A DNA stretch of 35,269 bases from Bacteroidales bacterium (GTDB lineage Bacteria; Bacteroidota; Bacteroidia; Bacteroidales; UBA10428), in contig JAFGQO010000124.1 of assembly GCA_016935615.1 (NCBI GenBank), positions 1 through 35,269 on the forward strand. Direction: 5' to 3'. Of this stretch, positions 34,901-35,269 are shown piece by piece (positions within the stretch are counted from its first letter, which is position 1; the number at the start of each line of letters is the position of its first letter). The notes below the pieces were generated by a model. The model was given only the letters and a program-made list of their open reading frames with translations, did not search any database and had not been told where the DNA came from. A program made the position numbers and the translations under genes.

Positions 34901-35269
34901 ATTACATCAACAATAGAGTCTTGCTTTTGCAAATCAAAGGTATCGGCAGAATATACAAAGTTTATATCCGGAGGAGAATCAGGAACAATAGTATATCTGA
35001 ACCTGACTCCATAGGTGGGTTCAGTGATGCTGTTAGTCTGTATGTTTGTGGTCAGACCCGAACAGAAAATAGAATTGCTTCCTTCACCTCCCACTTCCTG
35101 ACGTTTCAAAGTTACTTCAGGGATTGGCTCTACCCAGATATCCACATCAATTGGTATTCCGGGACACCTCAGGCTGCCACCCGCATCTACCGTCCACGGT
35201 GTGATCGTATAGATCACCCTGGCCGAATCATTCCCCGTATTGGTCAGCGTTTCCGTAATGGGAACACTG
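31948..35269 (-). CDS. Large SprB-repeat T9SS cargo with gliding motility-associated C-terminal domain (5' partial)
   Basis: At least 1106 residues; the frame is open to the window edge, so the N-terminus and signal peptide are missing and the GTG at 35217 is not the true start. The N-terminal visible part has PKD-like domains (TNTGNDSARVIYTITPW, then GVRFRYTIVPDSPPDINF). About ten SprB-type repeats follow, each roughly 80-100 residues, with a C-x-G/D-x-DG motif, a GG-xx-Y-x-W core and a DxxGC end (e.g. NIDCYGDASGVIVLNSSGG). The C-terminus, IPSAFTPNNDGYNETWVI to KYGRLLPVDTYYYFIHL, is the CHU_C/TIGR04131 type B T9SS sorting domain. It should be secreted by T9SS and displayed as an adhesin. Confidence 0.9.
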   Translation of the reverse strand, partial: SVPITETLTNTGNDSARVIYTITPWTVDAGGSLRCPGIPIDVDIWVEPIPEVTLKRQEVGGEGSNSIFCSGLTTNIQTNSITEPTYGVRFRYTIVPDSPPDINFVYSADTFDLQKQDSIVDVITNLSSDVQGITIEVTPYLIDPSGNPKCEGITRTMNYEITPPLIMRDSAKSYIFDTLNLRCFKDNSGVIYFNSAGGISAYAAYDFYDLEYSFQGNPLLSGERDSMNNLAAGDYLIEVNDWSGCNEDTTITLNQPDSLWSHFEQIEDVICNGEIGVFEIVPEGGTRYYDAIDDTSYGYEVTWDDVGTYPFMPPYPNPLPYVSTGFYSWHIYDSNGCYTDGAYQVIGENAQIQEFEAEPTYGEGAFETGISCYGADDGQLYTRVQSSGLNLDYYLYNEADVLLSSGSSFQQTYYYNDVILGPGLYYELVVTPSGCVDTAYYELTEPEPIRIDDTLYSIYNDYYNVSCFYSSDGSIALYGVNGSHSNYEYLWQNEGVTMPGETSNSIHDVTAGNYRVLITSDDLCTDTFEFELVTPSEIILSANVTNIDCYGDASGVIVLNSSGGIGPHEYSWETPGLSGSQASGLVADTYIYSVEDSLGCVVTDTTVLTQRPPITVQPDISDYNGFEIRCDDGSDGWISVLSEGGTGDHTYSWDFEGIGVPGDTNKITGLQEGTYNLQITDANACVFDTSYTLAAPSRIRITTTSHPKVCSTLGWIETNSVRGGIPFPEDLYQLQWSNGSNEYVVNDLSDGTYYVTVTDFNSCSVVDSAIVELESSMEIKIQIRDSIQCQGYSNGVLGVDLLYETYPLQVFWNGQPGDTLLNDVSTGEYTLMITDDNECISYDSIQVTEPGPIEPVIDVYDARCFDSTDAVVEFSATGSNGGFSYFWNDSLVQGPWIENQKAGEYQLSFVDRKGCSKIEIVIIEQPDKIEILTYDDDIFHPYCAYSDNGRIKVTVIGGIPPYNYEWLDQDVYTDTISNLGVGEYIILVTDNHGCTMQRVITLEPLLAACLDIPSAFTPNNDGYNETWVILDPSDESIPVSQTYPDLIIEVFDRNGRKVWTSSRGYTEPWDGKDKYGRLLPVDTYYYFIHLNNGTGVIIQNIITIIQ

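Noticed and set aside
1..35269. CRISPR array
   Set aside because: No regularly spaced short repeats occur; the only direct repeats are the two tRNA-flank duplications and the protein-level SprB repeats, which are divergent at base level.

Overview
The window reads as chromosome of a Bacteroidota bacterium. The evidence is a type IX secretion (T9SS) gliding-type C-terminal sorting domain with SprB-like repeats, a PorP/SprF protein, -7 boxes of the Bacteroidota form TAnnTTTG (with TTG about 20 bases upstream in several cases), AT-rich leaders without Shine-Dalgarno sites, and family members typical of that phylum. A class II (B12-dependent) ribonucleotide reductase and a D. gigas-type ferredoxin would suit an organism exposed to low oxygen. 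Genus-level placement is not possible from the sequence alone.

Layout. 1-3250: the 3' end of an alpha-glucan phosphorylase, a DJ-1/PfpI protein, a ferredoxin, an SDR epimerase-like protein and 3-methyladenine DNA glycosylase (tag). 3350-5340: an accessory-looking patch with an unrecognised 146-residue protein, a tyrosine recombinase lacking its catalytic domain, and a single-HKD phospholipase-D-like protein. 5665-7180: a secreted GH51 arabinofuranosidase. 7250-7675: a tRNA-Glu gene whose 3' flank is duplicated around an inserted palindromic element. 7860-10390 (minus): two small uncharacterised proteins and the murein-recycling ligase mpl. 10650-12180 (plus): a NrtR/AraR-type Nudix regulator and a metallo-beta-lactamase-fold hydrolase. 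12360-16150 (minus): a DUF2752-like/DUF4190-like membrane pair and nrdJ. 16690-17010: a tRNA-Leu gene whose 5' flank is duplicated around a relative of the same element. 17325-21080 (plus): dCMP deaminase, S41 C-terminal processing protease and glycyl-tRNA synthetase.

21119-28249 is a surface-glycan locus in two convergent blocks. The plus block holds a rhamnosyltransferase-like protein, a sulfotransferase-like protein, a GT4-type glycosyltransferase and a methyltransferase. The minus block holds a GT4-type glycosyltransferase, a Wzx-like flippase and an FkbM methyltransferase. It is followed by a YfhO-family membrane protein and then, on the minus strand, a very large SprB-repeat T9SS cargo (cut by the window end) with a PorP/SprF partner downstream. 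The genes suggest a methylated and possibly sulfated surface glycan encoded next to a secreted adhesin and its outer-membrane partner.

The most unusual signal is at the two tRNA genes. Each carries a direct duplication of one tRNA flank that includes 7-11 bases of the tRNA itself. Between the two copies lies a related 49-bp element centred on an AAATGCTCC/GGAGCATTT hairpin. This looks like a small mobile or recombinogenic repeat that targets tRNA ends. Everything here was read by eye; no database search was run.
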